64,000 nt of DNA from Mycolicibacterium tusciae. GTDB lineage: Bacteria > Actinomycetota > Actinomycetes > Mycobacteriales > Mycobacteriaceae. Of the stretch, positions 45,911 through 54,402 are shown piece after piece. Where the stretch lies: the NCBI RefSeq assembly GCF_002086795.1, contig NZ_MVIM01000003.1:186001-250000 (forward strand), in the 5' to 3' direction. The position numbers were made by a program, and so were the translations under genes. Under the pieces are notes generated by a model. It saw only the letters and a program-made list of their open reading frames with translations. It did not search any database and was not told the origin of the DNA. How positions within the stretch are numbered: position 1 is the stretch's first letter; every line of letters starts with the position of its first letter.

Positions 45911-47239
45911 GTGTCAGCCAAAGCGGTCACTATCGGCATCGACATCGGTACGACGGCCGTTAAGGCGGTGGCCGCGGACGAGGACGGTCGGGTGGCCGCG
46001 CGGGTCCGGATCCCGCATCGACTGCTGGTGCCTGCACCGAATCAGTTGGAACACGACGCCGACGAGGCGTGGCGGCGGGGACCGTTGGCGGCCCTTGTCG
46101 AATTGCGTCGGCCCGATGCCGCGGCGTTGGCGGTCACCGCGATGGTGCCGTCGCTCACGGCCGTCGACGTCGATGGGCGTCCGCTCACCCCCGGCCTGCT
46201 CTATGGCGATGTCCGCGGTCGACGAGACGCCCGCCCGGACACCACGTTCCTCTCCGGTGAAGCAGAAGAGTTCCTGCGTTGGACGGTGGCCGAGGCGCCC
46301 GACGCCCACGGGTACTGGCCCGCGGCGGCGGTGGCCAATCACATGTTCGCGGGTGAGGCAGTCATCGACAATTCCACCGCCAGCACCGCTTATCCGTTGT
46401 TCGACGGTGAGCGATGGAGCGAATCGGTCTGCGCCGAGTGCGGTACGGAGCCGGCGGCGATGCCGCGCGTGGAGACGACGGGCGTCGCGGTGGGTCGGCT
46501 GCGGGACTCCGACACCGTGTTGGCCGCGGGCGCGGTCGATGCGGTGTGCGAGCAGATCGTCGCGGGCGCCGACCAGGACGGTGACGTGCTGGTGGTGTGC
46601 GGCACCACTCTGATCGTGTGGGTGACAACGAGTGAGTTCCGTGAGGTGCCCGGCCTCTGGACGCTGCCGCACACCGCGGCGGGCAAGCTCCAGATCGGCG
46701 GGCCGAGTAATGCGGGCGGTCTGTTCCTCGGCTGGGTGGACCGCCTTGTCGGCCCGGATGGCGACGTCGACCCCGGGCGGGTGCCGGTGTGGTCGCCGTA
46801 CCTGCGCGGAGAACGCGTCCCGCTGCACGATCCCGATCGCCGCGGCGTGCTCGACGGGCTGGACCTCACCCACAACGGCGCATCGGTGCGACGGGCCGCC
46901 TATGAGGCGTCGGGATTCGTTGTGCGGCAGATCATCGAGATGAGCGGCGCCCGGGCGACGCGCATTGTCGCGACGGGCGGCGGCACGCGCGTCGCGCCGT
47001 GGATGCAGGCCATCGCCGACGCCACCGGGCTGCCCGTGAGCGTGTCGGGCGTCGCCGAGGGCGCCGCGCTGGGTGCGGCGTTCTTCGCACGGATGGCGGC
47101 CGGACTCGAAACCGCAGTCGCCGACGCCGCGCGGTGGGCCTCTGTCTGCCGCATCGTCGAACCCGACTCCGCGTGGACCGACCCGGTACAAGACCGTTAC
47201 GCCAGGTTCCTCGAACTGGCAGGCGGACCTAGCGTTTGA
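45911..47239 (+). CDS. FGGY-family carbohydrate kinase
   Basis: 442 residues from the GTG at 45911; upstream frame is not coding. The phosphate-binding motif TIGIDIGTTAVKAVAAD is at the N-terminus and the second ATPase motif GGGTRVAPWMQAI in the C-terminal half, followed by GAALGAAFFA. It phosphorylates a pentose, pentulose or sugar alcohol; annotated XylB in M. tuberculosis (Rv0729). Together with the divergent aldolase and dehydrogenase it forms a small catabolic set: kinase, oxidation, aldol cleavage. The 3' end overlaps the convergent methyltransferase gene by 11 bases. Confidence 0.88.
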   Translation: MSAKAVTIGIDIGTTAVKAVAADEDGRVAARVRIPHRLLVPAPNQLEHDADEAWRRGPLAALVELRRPDAAALAVTAMVPSLTAVDVDGRPLTPGLLYGDVRGRRDARPDTTFLSGEAEEFLRWTVAEAPDAHGYWPAAAVANHMFAGEAVIDNSTASTAYPLFDGERWSESVCAECGTEPAAMPRVETTGVAVGRLRDSDTVLAAGAVDAVCEQIVAGADQDGDVLVVCGTTLIVWVTTSEFREVPGLWTLPHTAAGKLQIGGPSNAGGLFLGWVDRLVGPDGDVDPGRVPVWSPYLRGERVPLHDPDRRGVLDGLDLTHNGASVRRAAYEASGFVVRQIIEMSGARATRIVATGGGTRVAPWMQAIADATGLPVSVSGVAEGAALGAAFFARMAAGLETAVADAARWASVCRIVEPDSAWTDPVQDRYARFLELAGGPSV

Positions 47240-48128
47240 TCGCGGACAGGTAGCTCAGGTCGGCGAAGAAGCCCATCGCACTGTCCTCCGGGAATTCGAA
47301 CCCGTTGGCGGCGTATGCGTCTCGCATCGTCTGAGCCGTGACATCCCAACCTCGCTCGGCGAGGTAGTCGATGACGTCATTGCGCTCGTCGCGATAGATC
47401 AGCTCCGACATCTCGATGTCGTGGCCGTACTTCTTGAGCCGGTCCGCGATCTCCTGCGACCTCTCGTCGGAGAATGCGCTGATGTCCGGAATGTGCTCGG
47501 TGGCGACACGGCTACCCGGCACGCTGAGCTCGTCGATGCGGTCGAACAACAGATCCTGTGCCTCGGGCGGCAGGTAGATCAGCAAGCCCTCGGCAATCCA
47601 CGCCGTGGGCTGGGTGGGATCGAAGCCGTTGTCCAGCAGCGCTTTCGGCCAGTCCTCACGGAGGTCGATCGCAATCGGCCGACGGTCCGCGGCAGGCCTG
47701 GCACCCAACTGCGCCAGCGTCTCGCTCTTGAACGCGATGACCTCGGGCTGGTCCAGCTCGTAGACGGTGGCCCCCGCGGGCCACGCCAACCGATACGCCC
47801 GCGCGTCCAGCCCTGCGGCAAGGATCACGGCCTGCCGCACGCCGGCGGCGGCCGCGTCGGTGAACAATGTATCGAAATGGCGTGTGCGCACTGCCATTCC
47901 CTCTGCCGCGTTGCGCACGTTGAACCGAGGGTCGACCTCGTCGAGGTCGATCTCGCCGTCGAGTGCGCGGATGAAGAAGTCCATGCCGACCGCGCGTACC
48001 AACGGCTCGGCATACTGGTCGTGGATGAGTCCCTCTCGGTTGCTCAGCGCCCGTTGCGCGGCGATCATCGTCGCTGTCGATCCGACGCTGGACGCCAGAT
48101 CCCATGAATCGTTGTCGGTGCGTGGCAT
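47229..48128 (-). CDS. SAM-dependent methyltransferase, TIGR00027 family (copy 1)
   Basis: 299 residues. The class I-like methyltransferase shows the family opening [22 protein letters not shown] motif [19 protein letters not shown] and the acidic loop YELDQPEVIAFK. The family resembles leucine carboxyl methyltransferases and is greatly expanded in mycobacteria, where substrates are mostly unknown. Six bases separate it from the next copy. Confidence 0.9.
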   Translation of the reverse strand: MPRTDNDSWDLASSVGSTATMIAAQRALSNREGLIHDQYAEPLVRAVGMDFFIRALDGEIDLDEVDPRFNVRNAAEGMAVRTRHFDTLFTDAAAAGVRQAVILAAGLDARAYRLAWPAGATVYELDQPEVIAFKSETLAQLGARPAADRRPIAIDLREDWPKALLDNGFDPTQPTAWIAEGLLIYLPPEAQDLLFDRIDELSVPGSRVATEHIPDISAFSDERSQEIADRLKKYGHDIEMSELIYRDERNDVIDYLAERGWDVTAQTMRDAYAANGFEFPEDSAMGFFADLSYLSAIKR

Positions 48129-48134
48129 GGATTC

Positions 48135-49049
48135 CTACTTTCGAGTCGCGATGACCGCAAGCGAATCGCGGAGTGGCACAAGGGCTTCGGTGTCGGGAAA
48201 CTCGCGGCCGTACCCGGCGAACACCTCTGGGCGGCGACGGGCTGACACGTTCCAACCGTGCTCGCCCAGGTATTCGACCACCCCGTTGCGCTCACCGTCG
48301 TAGAACAACTTCGTGATGTCCATATCGGGGGCGTCACCCCACCGGTCCTTCATGTCCTTGAGCCGCGCGCCGATGCTGGCGGCGGCGTCCGGGTGGTACT
48401 CGGTGGCCAGCCGGCTGCCCCGCGCGCTGAGTGCCGTGATGTCGTCGAACAGGCGGTCCTGCGCGTCCGGCGGCAGATAGACCAGCAGACCTTCGGCACT
48501 CCAGGCCGTCGGCTGATGTGGGTCGAAACCGCTGGCGCGCAAAGCCTTCGGCCAGTCTTCACGGAGGTCGATGCCGACCGTGCGCTGTTCGGCGGCGGGG
48601 GTCGCACCGATGGACTCCATAGTCGCGGACTTGAACTCGATCACCTGGGGCTGGTCGATCTCGTAGACGACGGTGCCGTCGGACCATGACAGCCGGTAGG
48701 CGCGCGAATCCAGACCCGACGCCAAAATCACGGCCTGGCGTATTCCGGCCGCGCCTGCCTCGGCGAAGAAGTCGTCGAAGAATCGCGTTCGCACCGCGAT
48801 CGAGGTGGCGAGGAACGCCGGACCGCCGGGCTCGCCGTCGTCGGGCAATTCGACCTCTCCGTCGGCGAGCTTTGTGAAGAAGTCCAGGCCGACGGCGCGC
48901 ACCAGCGCTGCGGCATAGGGGTCGTCGAACAGCGGGTCGGCGTCACGGCTTGCCACCGCGCGTGCGGCGGCAACCATCGTGGCGGTGGTGCCGACGCTGG
49001 ACGCCAGATCCCAGCTGTCGCCATCGGTTCGGCTGTCCGCCCGGCTCAT
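48135..49049 (-). CDS. SAM-dependent methyltransferase, TIGR00027 family (copy 2)
   Basis: 304 residues with [36 protein letters not shown] and [12 protein letters not shown]. It is clearly homologous to both neighbours; copies 2 and 3 share DSRAYRL where copy 1 has [16 protein letters not shown] insertion near residue 75 is specific to this copy. Its start overlaps the end of copy 3 by four bases. Confidence 0.9.
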   Translation of the reverse strand: MSRADSRTDGDSWDLASSVGTTATMVAAARAVASRDADPLFDDPYAAALVRAVGLDFFTKLADGEVELPDDGEPGGPAFLATSIAVRTRFFDDFFAEAGAAGIRQAVILASGLDSRAYRLSWSDGTVVYEIDQPQVIEFKSATMESIGATPAAEQRTVGIDLREDWPKALRASGFDPHQPTAWSAEGLLVYLPPDAQDRLFDDITALSARGSRLATEYHPDAAASIGARLKDMKDRWGDAPDMDITKLFYDGERNGVVEYLGEHGWNVSARRRPEVFAGYGREFPDTEALVPLRDSLAVIATRK

Positions 49050-49987
49050 GACTCGAGTATGCCCGTGACGTACTGCAGTTCACCGAAACGGGCGACGTCG
49101 TCGTCCTCCTCGGTGATGGGGGGCAGACCGTTCTCGCTCAGCAGTTGCTTGACGCTCTGGAAGGTGATGTGCCAACCGCGATCGGCCAGGTACGCCGACG
49201 CCTCGTTGCGGTCACCGAGGTAGATGAGGTCGGCGAAGTCGAGTTCGAAGCCGTGGTCGCGCCACTGCTGGGCGGCTTCCTGCATCCGCTCGATCGCCTT
49301 CTCGTGGTCTGCCGCGTCGATGTTCGGCGTGCTCTCGACCGCGACGCGACTGCCGACGGCGCTGAGCTCGGTGATGGTGTCGAGCAGCTTGTCCTGTGCC
49401 TCCGGCGGCAGATAGCCCAACAGGCCCTCTGCGCTCCACGCGGTGGGCCTGCTCGGGTCGAACCCGGCGGCGATCAGTGCCGAGGGCCAGTCGAAGCGAA
49501 GATCCACCGCGACGGTCCGGCGGTCGGCAGTCGGCTCGGCGCCGAAGTCCGCGAGCGTTCTGGTCTTGAACTCGATGACCTCGGGCTGGTCGATCTCGTA
49601 GACGGTCGTCCCCGCGGGCCAGGCCAGCCGGTAAGCCCGGGAATCGAGGCCCGACGCCAGGATGACCGCCTGCCGGATGCCCACCTCACCTCCGGTGGCA
49701 GAAGTGAAGAACTCGTCGAAGAACTTGGTCCGTACCGCCATGTTGTCGGTCATCCGCGCCATTCCCACGGAGGCGTGGTCGACGTCGAGATCCTCGGCGC
49801 GCAGCTCTCCACTTGCGAGTTTGGTGAAGAAGTCCACCCCGACCGCGCGGACCAGAGGTTCGGCGAACGGATCGTCGATCAGTGCATCGTCGGCCTTCGT
49901 CGCGATCGCGCGCGCCGCGGCGACCATCGTCGCCGTCGCGCCGACGCTCGACGCGAGATCCCACGTGTCCTTGTCAGTCCTAGCCAT
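49046..49987 (-). CDS. SAM-dependent methyltransferase, TIGR00027 family (copy 3)
   Basis: 313 residues; [50 protein letters not shown]. First gene of the three-gene minus-strand array, so its promoter lies in the 285-base gap toward secY (49988-50272). M. tuberculosis has single family members near here (Rv0725c, Rv0726c, Rv0731c), so the array reflects local expansion and rearrangement. Confidence 0.9.
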   Translation of the reverse strand: MARTDKDTWDLASSVGATATMVAAARAIATKADDALIDDPFAEPLVRAVGVDFFTKLASGELRAEDLDVDHASVGMARMTDNMAVRTKFFDEFFTSATGGEVGIRQAVILASGLDSRAYRLAWPAGTTVYEIDQPEVIEFKTRTLADFGAEPTADRRTVAVDLRFDWPSALIAAGFDPSRPTAWSAEGLLGYLPPEAQDKLLDTITELSAVGSRVAVESTPNIDAADHEKAIERMQEAAQQWRDHGFELDFADLIYLGDRNEASAYLADRGWHITFQSVKQLLSENGLPPITEEDDDVARFGELQYVTGILES

Positions 49988-50121
49988 GATCAGCCCCTAG
50001 TCGAAAGCCATTTACTTAGTGGATATAACGAGACGAGCCCCACGGTATGTTCCCGGGCTGAGAAGGAACTGTGAGTGCACATCGGGGCAGCAGGATGCAG
50101 GGCGAAGGAGCTGCAACTGTT

Positions 50122-50134
50122 AGTCTCGTAGACT
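50122..50134. promoter_or_regulatory. Inverted repeat in the secY upstream region
   Basis: AGTCT-CGT-AGACT; its right arm is part of TAGACT (50129-50134), a fair -10, about 140 bases before secY. No good -35 was found. Otherwise the 285-base gap 49988-50272 shows nothing but the AGGAGG ribosome site at 50263-50268. Confidence 0.25.
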
Positions 50135-50272
50135 GTTTGACGCGTGACTTCGCAGGCTGCGCGCCTGACGGACGTCGCACCTGATCGATACCCAGACTTA
50201 ACCAAGAACCCGCTGGTCAGACCAGCCACATTTGCATGCCGCTAGTCACAGGTCGGCTGCGCAGGAGGAAGA

Positions 50273-51610
50273 GTGCTTTCGGCTTTCATCTCGTCACTGC
50301 GGACAGTAGACCTGCGGCGCAAAATCCTCTTCACCATCGGCATCGTCATCCTTTACCGCGTGGGCGCCTCGATTCCGTCGCCCGGTGTCAACTACCCGAA
50401 CGTTCAGCAGTGCATCGCGGAGGTCAGCGGCGGCGATTCGGGCCAGGTCTACTCACTGATCAACCTGTTCTCCGGCGGCGCACTACTGCAGCTCTCGGTG
50501 TTCGCGGTCGGCATCATGCCCTACATCACCGCCAGCATCATCGTTCAGCTGCTGACCGTCGTCATCCCGCGTTTCGAGCAGCTGCGTAAAGAGGGCCAGG
50601 CCGGCCAGACGAAGATGACGCAGTACACGCGTTACCTGTCGATCGCCCTGGCCCTGCTGCAGTCCACCAGCATCGTCGCGCTGGCCGCCAACGGTGGCCT
50701 GCTGCAGGGCTGCACGCTCGACATCATCCAGGGTCAGAGCGAAGGCCTGAACATCTTCACGCTCGTCGTGATGGTGCTGGTGATGACCGCGGGCGCCGCG
50801 CTGGTGATGTGGATGGGCGAGCTGGTCACCGAGCGCGGCATCGGCAACGGCATGTCGCTGATGATCTTCGCCAGCATCGCGTCGGCGATCCCGGGCGAGG
50901 GCAAGTCCATCCTGGACAGCCGTGGCGGCCTGGTGTTCACCATGGTCTGCCTGGCGACCCTCGGCATCGTCGTCGGCGTGGTGTTCGTCGAGCAGGGACA
51001 ACGACGCATCCCCGTCCAGTACGCCAAGCGCATGGTCGGCAGGCGGATGTACGGCGGCACGTCGACCTATCTGCCGCTGAAGGTCAACCAGGCAGGCGTC
51101 ATCCCGGTCATCTTCGCGTCGTCGCTCATCTACATCCCGCACCTCCTCACGCAGCTGATCACCAGCGGTGACCCGAACGCGGCCAACAGCGGCTTTTCGA
51201 GGTTCATTGCCGAATACCTCACGAACCCGGCCGACCCGGCCTATATCGCGGTCTATTTCGGGCTCATCATCTTCTTCACGTACTTCTACGTGTCGATCAC
51301 GTTCAACCCCGAGGAACGTGCCGACGAGATGAAGAAGTTCGGCGGGTTCATCCCGGGCATCCGTCCAGGTGCGCCCACCGCCGACTATCTGCGATACGTG
51401 CTCAATCGGATCACCCTGCCGGGCTCGATCTATCTGGGTGTCATCGCCGTCTTGCCGAACCTGTTCCTGCAGATCGGCAACACCGGCTCAGTGCAGAACC
51501 TGCCCTTCGGCGGTACTGCGGTTCTGATCATGGTCGGTGTCGGCTTGGATACGGTCAAACAGATCGAGAGCCAGCTGATGCAACGCAACTACGAAGGGTT
51601 CCTGAAGTGA
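50273..51610 (+). CDS. secY: Preprotein translocase subunit SecY
   Basis: 445 residues, GTG start with AGGAGG four bases upstream. Ten membrane helices. Family markers: [19 protein letters not shown] in helix 1, [13 protein letters not shown] near helix 2 and the cytoplasmic loop 5 with [20 protein letters not shown] and later [22 protein letters not shown]. It forms the protein-conducting channel with SecE and SecG. Its TGA overlaps the adk start by four bases, so secY-adk are coupled. Confidence 0.98.
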   Translation: MLSAFISSLRTVDLRRKILFTIGIVILYRVGASIPSPGVNYPNVQQCIAEVSGGDSGQVYSLINLFSGGALLQLSVFAVGIMPYITASIIVQLLTVVIPRFEQLRKEGQAGQTKMTQYTRYLSIALALLQSTSIVALAANGGLLQGCTLDIIQGQSEGLNIFTLVVMVLVMTAGAALVMWMGELVTERGIGNGMSLMIFASIASAIPGEGKSILDSRGGLVFTMVCLATLGIVVGVVFVEQGQRRIPVQYAKRMVGRRMYGGTSTYLPLKVNQAGVIPVIFASSLIYIPHLLTQLITSGDPNAANSGFSRFIAEYLTNPADPAYIAVYFGLIIFFTYFYVSITFNPEERADEMKKFGGFIPGIRPGAPTADYLRYVLNRITLPGSIYLGVIAVLPNLFLQIGNTGSVQNLPFGGTAVLIMVGVGLDTVKQIESQLMQRNYEGFLK

Positions 51611-52155
51611 GAGTCGTTCTACTCGGACCGCCCGGCGCGGGTAAAGGCACCCAGGCGCAGAAGCTCTCTGAGAAGCTCGGAATCCCGCAGATCTCGACCG
51701 GCGACCTGTTCCGCAAGAACATCAACGAAGGCACCGACCTGGGGGTCGAGGCCAAGCGTTACCTCGACGCCGGCGACCTGGTGCCGAGCACTCTCACCAA
51801 TGCACTGGTCGAGGACCGGATCGAGCAGGAGGACGCGGCCGCCGGGTTCATCCTCGACGGCTACCCGCGCTCGGTCGAGCAGGCCAAGGCACTCGACGAG
51901 ATGCTGAAGAACCACAACACCAAGCTCGACGCCGTGCTGGAGTTCGCCGTCTCAGAGGACGAGCTCTTCACGAGGCTCAAGGCCCGTGGCCGCGCCGACG
52001 ACACCGAAGACGTCATCCGCAACCGGATGCAGGTCTACCGGGACGAGACCGAGCCGCTGCTGGAGTATTACTCCCACAACAACCTCCAGACCGTCGATGC
52101 CGTGGGCCCGCTGGACGAGGTGTTCGCCCGGGCGCTACGAGCGCTCGGCAAGTAG
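51607..52155 (+). CDS. adk: Adenylate kinase
   Basis: 182 residues, GTG start overlapping the secY stop. It interconverts ATP + AMP and 2 ADP. P-loop [12 protein letters not shown], the AMP site [19 protein letters not shown] and the short [17 protein letters not shown]. The zinc/LID insertion of long-form kinases is missing, as in M. tuberculosis Adk (181 residues). Confidence 0.97.
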   Translation: MRVVLLGPPGAGKGTQAQKLSEKLGIPQISTGDLFRKNINEGTDLGVEAKRYLDAGDLVPSTLTNALVEDRIEQEDAAAGFILDGYPRSVEQAKALDEMLKNHNTKLDAVLEFAVSEDELFTRLKARGRADDTEDVIRNRMQVYRDETEPLLEYYSHNNLQTVDAVGPLDEVFARALRALGK

Positions 52156-52162
52156 TTCGGTC

Positions 52163-52960
52163 ATGGGTCTGCCAGGGCTGCGGAGCCGCCGGGTCGTGCC
52201 GCAGCGCACCCCCGCCGAACTCGACGCGATGGCCGCTGCGGGGGCACTGGTTGCGTCCGCGTTGGCCGCGGTCCGCGAAGCCGCGGTCCCCGGTGTGTCC
52301 ACGCTCGCGCTCGACGAGATCGCCGAAGCGGTGATCCGCGACGGGGGCGGCACCCCGTCGTTTCTCGGCTACCACGGCTTTCCGGCCAGCATCTGCTCGT
52401 CGGTCAATGATCGTGTGGTGCACGGCATTCCGTCCGCGGACGACGTCCTCGCATCGGGCGATTTGGTGTCCATCGATTGCGGGGCGATCCTCGATGGCTG
52501 GCACGGTGACTCCGCGGTCACCTTCGGTATCGGTCCGTTGATTCCCGTCGACGAAGCGCTGTCCGCAGCCACCCGCGAGGCCATGGAGGCGGGCATCGCC
52601 GCGATGGTGCCCGGCAACCGGCTCACCGACGTCTCACACGCGATCGAGGTCGAGTCGCATGCCGCCGAGAAGCGGTACGGCCGCAAGTTCGGGATCGTCG
52701 CCGGCTACGGCGGGCACGGCATCGGCAGGCAGATGCACATGGACCCGTTCCTGCCCAACGAAGGGGCACCCGGCAGGGGCCCGCATCTGGCGGCTGGCTC
52801 GGTGCTGGCCATCGAACCGATGCTCACCCTGGGCACCACGAAGACCGTTGTGCTCAAAGACCAGTGGACCGTCGTCACGGCCGACGGATCCCGCGCCGCG
52901 CACTGGGAACACACCGTGGCCGTCACCGACGACGGGCCGCGGATCCTCACGTCGCTCTAG
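52163..52960 (+). CDS. map: Type I methionine aminopeptidase
   Basis: 265 residues from the ATG at 52163, 7 bases after adk. It removes the initiator Met. Metal ligands lie in [26 protein letters not shown] (two Asp), [12 protein letters not shown] (His), and EPMLTLG (Glu) with a final Glu in HWEHTVAV. There is no N-terminal SH3-binding extension, so it is the MapA form (Rv0734). Ends the secY-adk-map unit; 92 bases to the SigL promoter. Confidence 0.96.
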   Translation: MGLPGLRSRRVVPQRTPAELDAMAAAGALVASALAAVREAAVPGVSTLALDEIAEAVIRDGGGTPSFLGYHGFPASICSSVNDRVVHGIPSADDVLASGDLVSIDCGAILDGWHGDSAVTFGIGPLIPVDEALSAATREAMEAGIAAMVPGNRLTDVSHAIEVESHAAEKRYGRKFGIVAGYGGHGIGRQMHMDPFLPNEGAPGRGPHLAAGSVLAIEPMLTLGTTKTVVLKDQWTVVTADGSRAAHWEHTVAVTDDGPRILTSL

Positions 52961-53052
52961 ATTTCGCGCCGAACGTGGGTTACCCGCACGCTTTTGCCGC
53001 CTTTTGCGTGTGACAAGTCCACACTGGGCGATGTATGGCAACGCGCCGACAC

Positions 53053-53080
53053 TGAACCGGATGACCCGCAACCTCGTATT
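53053..53080 (+). promoter_or_regulatory. SigL-type autoregulatory promoter of sigL
   Basis: TGAACC (53053-53058), 16-bp spacer, CGTATT (53075-53080). The TGAACC/CGT pair at this spacing matches the SigL recognition sequence as I remember it from M. tuberculosis, where sigL is autoregulated. The start codon is 18 bases downstream of the -10. Confidence 0.7.
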
Positions 53081-53098
53081 ACCAACGGAGGTTGAAAT

Positions 53099-53623
53099 TT
53101 GGACGACCCGGGGACCGCAGAAAGCCAGGTCATGCGGGTGCTCTATGAGGAGCATGCCGCAGTTCTTTGGCGCTATGTCGTGCGGCTCACCGGGGATGCA
53201 GCTCGAGCGGAGGATGTCGTGCAGGAGACGCTACTGCGTGCGTGGCGCCATCCCGAGGTGACCGGCGACAGCGAGAGATCCGCGCGGGCGTGGCTGTTCA
53301 CCGTCGCGCGTAACCTCGTCATCGACGAAAGACGAAGCGCGAGGTTCCGCAGCGAAACGGGCACCCCCGACATGGAACAAGCGGCGGACCGCGCGGGACC
53401 CGATGAGGTGGAGACGGCGCTGGACCGCATGTTGCTCAGCGAGGCGTTGGCCCAGCTGTCCGAGGACCACCGGGCCGTCATCAGCCGCGCGTATTACCAG
53501 GGCGCTTCAACCGCCCAGATCGCTGCCGACCTGCAGATCGCCGAAGGCACCGTGAAATCGCGGCTGCACTACGGGATGCGGGCTCTGCGCCTGCGGCTGC
53601 AGGAGATGGGGGTGAGGAGATGA
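53099..53623 (+). CDS. sigL: ECF sigma factor SigL
   Basis: 174 residues from TTG 53099, with GGAGG seven bases upstream. Sigma-2 region: EEHAAVLWRYVVRLTGDAARAEDVVQETLLRAW; sigma-4 region with HTH: LAQLSEDHRAVISRAYYQGASTAQIAADLQIAEGTVKSRLHYGMRALR in two blocks. It directs RNA polymerase to TGAACC/CGT promoters; in M. tuberculosis SigL drives envelope, polyketide and oxidative-stress-related genes. Coupled to the anti-sigma gene by a 4-base overlap. Confidence 0.93.
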   Translation: MDDPGTAESQVMRVLYEEHAAVLWRYVVRLTGDAARAEDVVQETLLRAWRHPEVTGDSERSARAWLFTVARNLVIDERRSARFRSETGTPDMEQAADRAGPDEVETALDRMLLSEALAQLSEDHRAVISRAYYQGASTAQIAADLQIAEGTVKSRLHYGMRALRLRLQEMGVRR

Positions 53624-54354
53624 CACTGTACGGGCTACCGAGGGGTGGTGACGAGGTGGACGACGATCGCTATGCGACGTGGGACGCTGCCTACGTACTC
53701 GGCGCGCTGTCCACCGACGAGCGCCTGGAGTACGAGGCGCACCTGCAGACGTGTCCGCGGTGCCGCGCCGCCGTCGACGAACTGGGTGAAATTCCTCCGC
53801 TGCTCGCCAAACTGGACAAGGCCGACGTGGCGTCGCTCGACGCAGAACAGTCCGAACCGCAGCGTCGGCCGCAGATGCTGGATTCGCTGTTGCATCGCGT
53901 CAACGCGAGCCGCAGGCGCTCCCGCTGGATGACGACCGCCGCGCTGGCCGCCGCGGCTGCGGTGCTGGCCATTGGACTGGTGATCGCCATTCGACCTGAT
54001 GCGCTGGGTTTTGGGACCGGTACCGACCAGCTCGCCGGATCCGCGATGGAGATGTCGAAGGTGTCCGAGACACCGATCAACGCGACCATCAGCCTGACCG
54101 GCTACGGCTGGGGTACCCGCATCGACATGGCGTGCACGTACGGCGACTGGGGCAGGCGCGATGCACCGCCGCAGAATCTGGGCATGGTTGTGGTCGGCCG
54201 CGACGGTAGTCAGAGCCAGGTCGCGACGTGGCTGGGCTTGTCGGGCGCGACAGCGCTGCCCAGCGCGAACACGCCCCTCCCGATCGACGAAATCGCTGCT
54301 GTGCAACTGGTTTCACCCGATTCGGGCCAGGTACTGCTCGAAAAACAGCTGTGA
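53620..54354 (+). CDS. rslA: Zinc-containing anti-sigma factor RslA
   Basis: 244 residues. The N-terminal anti-sigma domain holds the HxxxCxxC motif with His41, Cys45 and Cys48, the redox-sensitive zinc site that releases SigL when oxidised. One membrane helix (about residues 104-124, ALAAAAAVLAIGLVIAI), then an extracytoplasmic domain of about 115 residues. This matches M. tuberculosis RslA (Rv0736, about 250 residues). It overlaps sigL by four bases and ends 14 bases before a second SigL-like promoter. Confidence 0.92.
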   Translation: MTLYGLPRGGDEVDDDRYATWDAAYVLGALSTDERLEYEAHLQTCPRCRAAVDELGEIPPLLAKLDKADVASLDAEQSEPQRRPQMLDSLLHRVNASRRRSRWMTTAALAAAAAVLAIGLVIAIRPDALGFGTGTDQLAGSAMEMSKVSETPINATISLTGYGWGTRIDMACTYGDWGRRDAPPQNLGMVVVGRDGSQSQVATWLGLSGATALPSANTPLPIDEIAAVQLVSPDSGQVLLEKQL

Positions 54355-54368
54355 TTCCAGCCACGGGG

Positions 54369-54396
54369 TGAACCGAATCTCGTAGCCGTTCGTGTC
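54369..54396 (+). promoter_or_regulatory. SigL-type promoter of the four-gene biosynthetic operon
   Basis: TGAACC (54369-54374), 16-bp spacer, CGTGTC (54391-54396). The -35 and spacing are identical to the site before sigL, and CGTGTC fits the published -10 even better. The ATG of the next gene begins six bases after the -10, so the transcript would be leaderless. Confidence 0.75.
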
Positions 54397-54402
54397 CTCT
54401 AT

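Noticed and set aside
49145..50074. 309-codon plus-strand frame antisense to methyltransferase copy 3
   Set aside because: Shadow frame of a conserved gene; composition rich in Arg, Asp and Gly with no domain.
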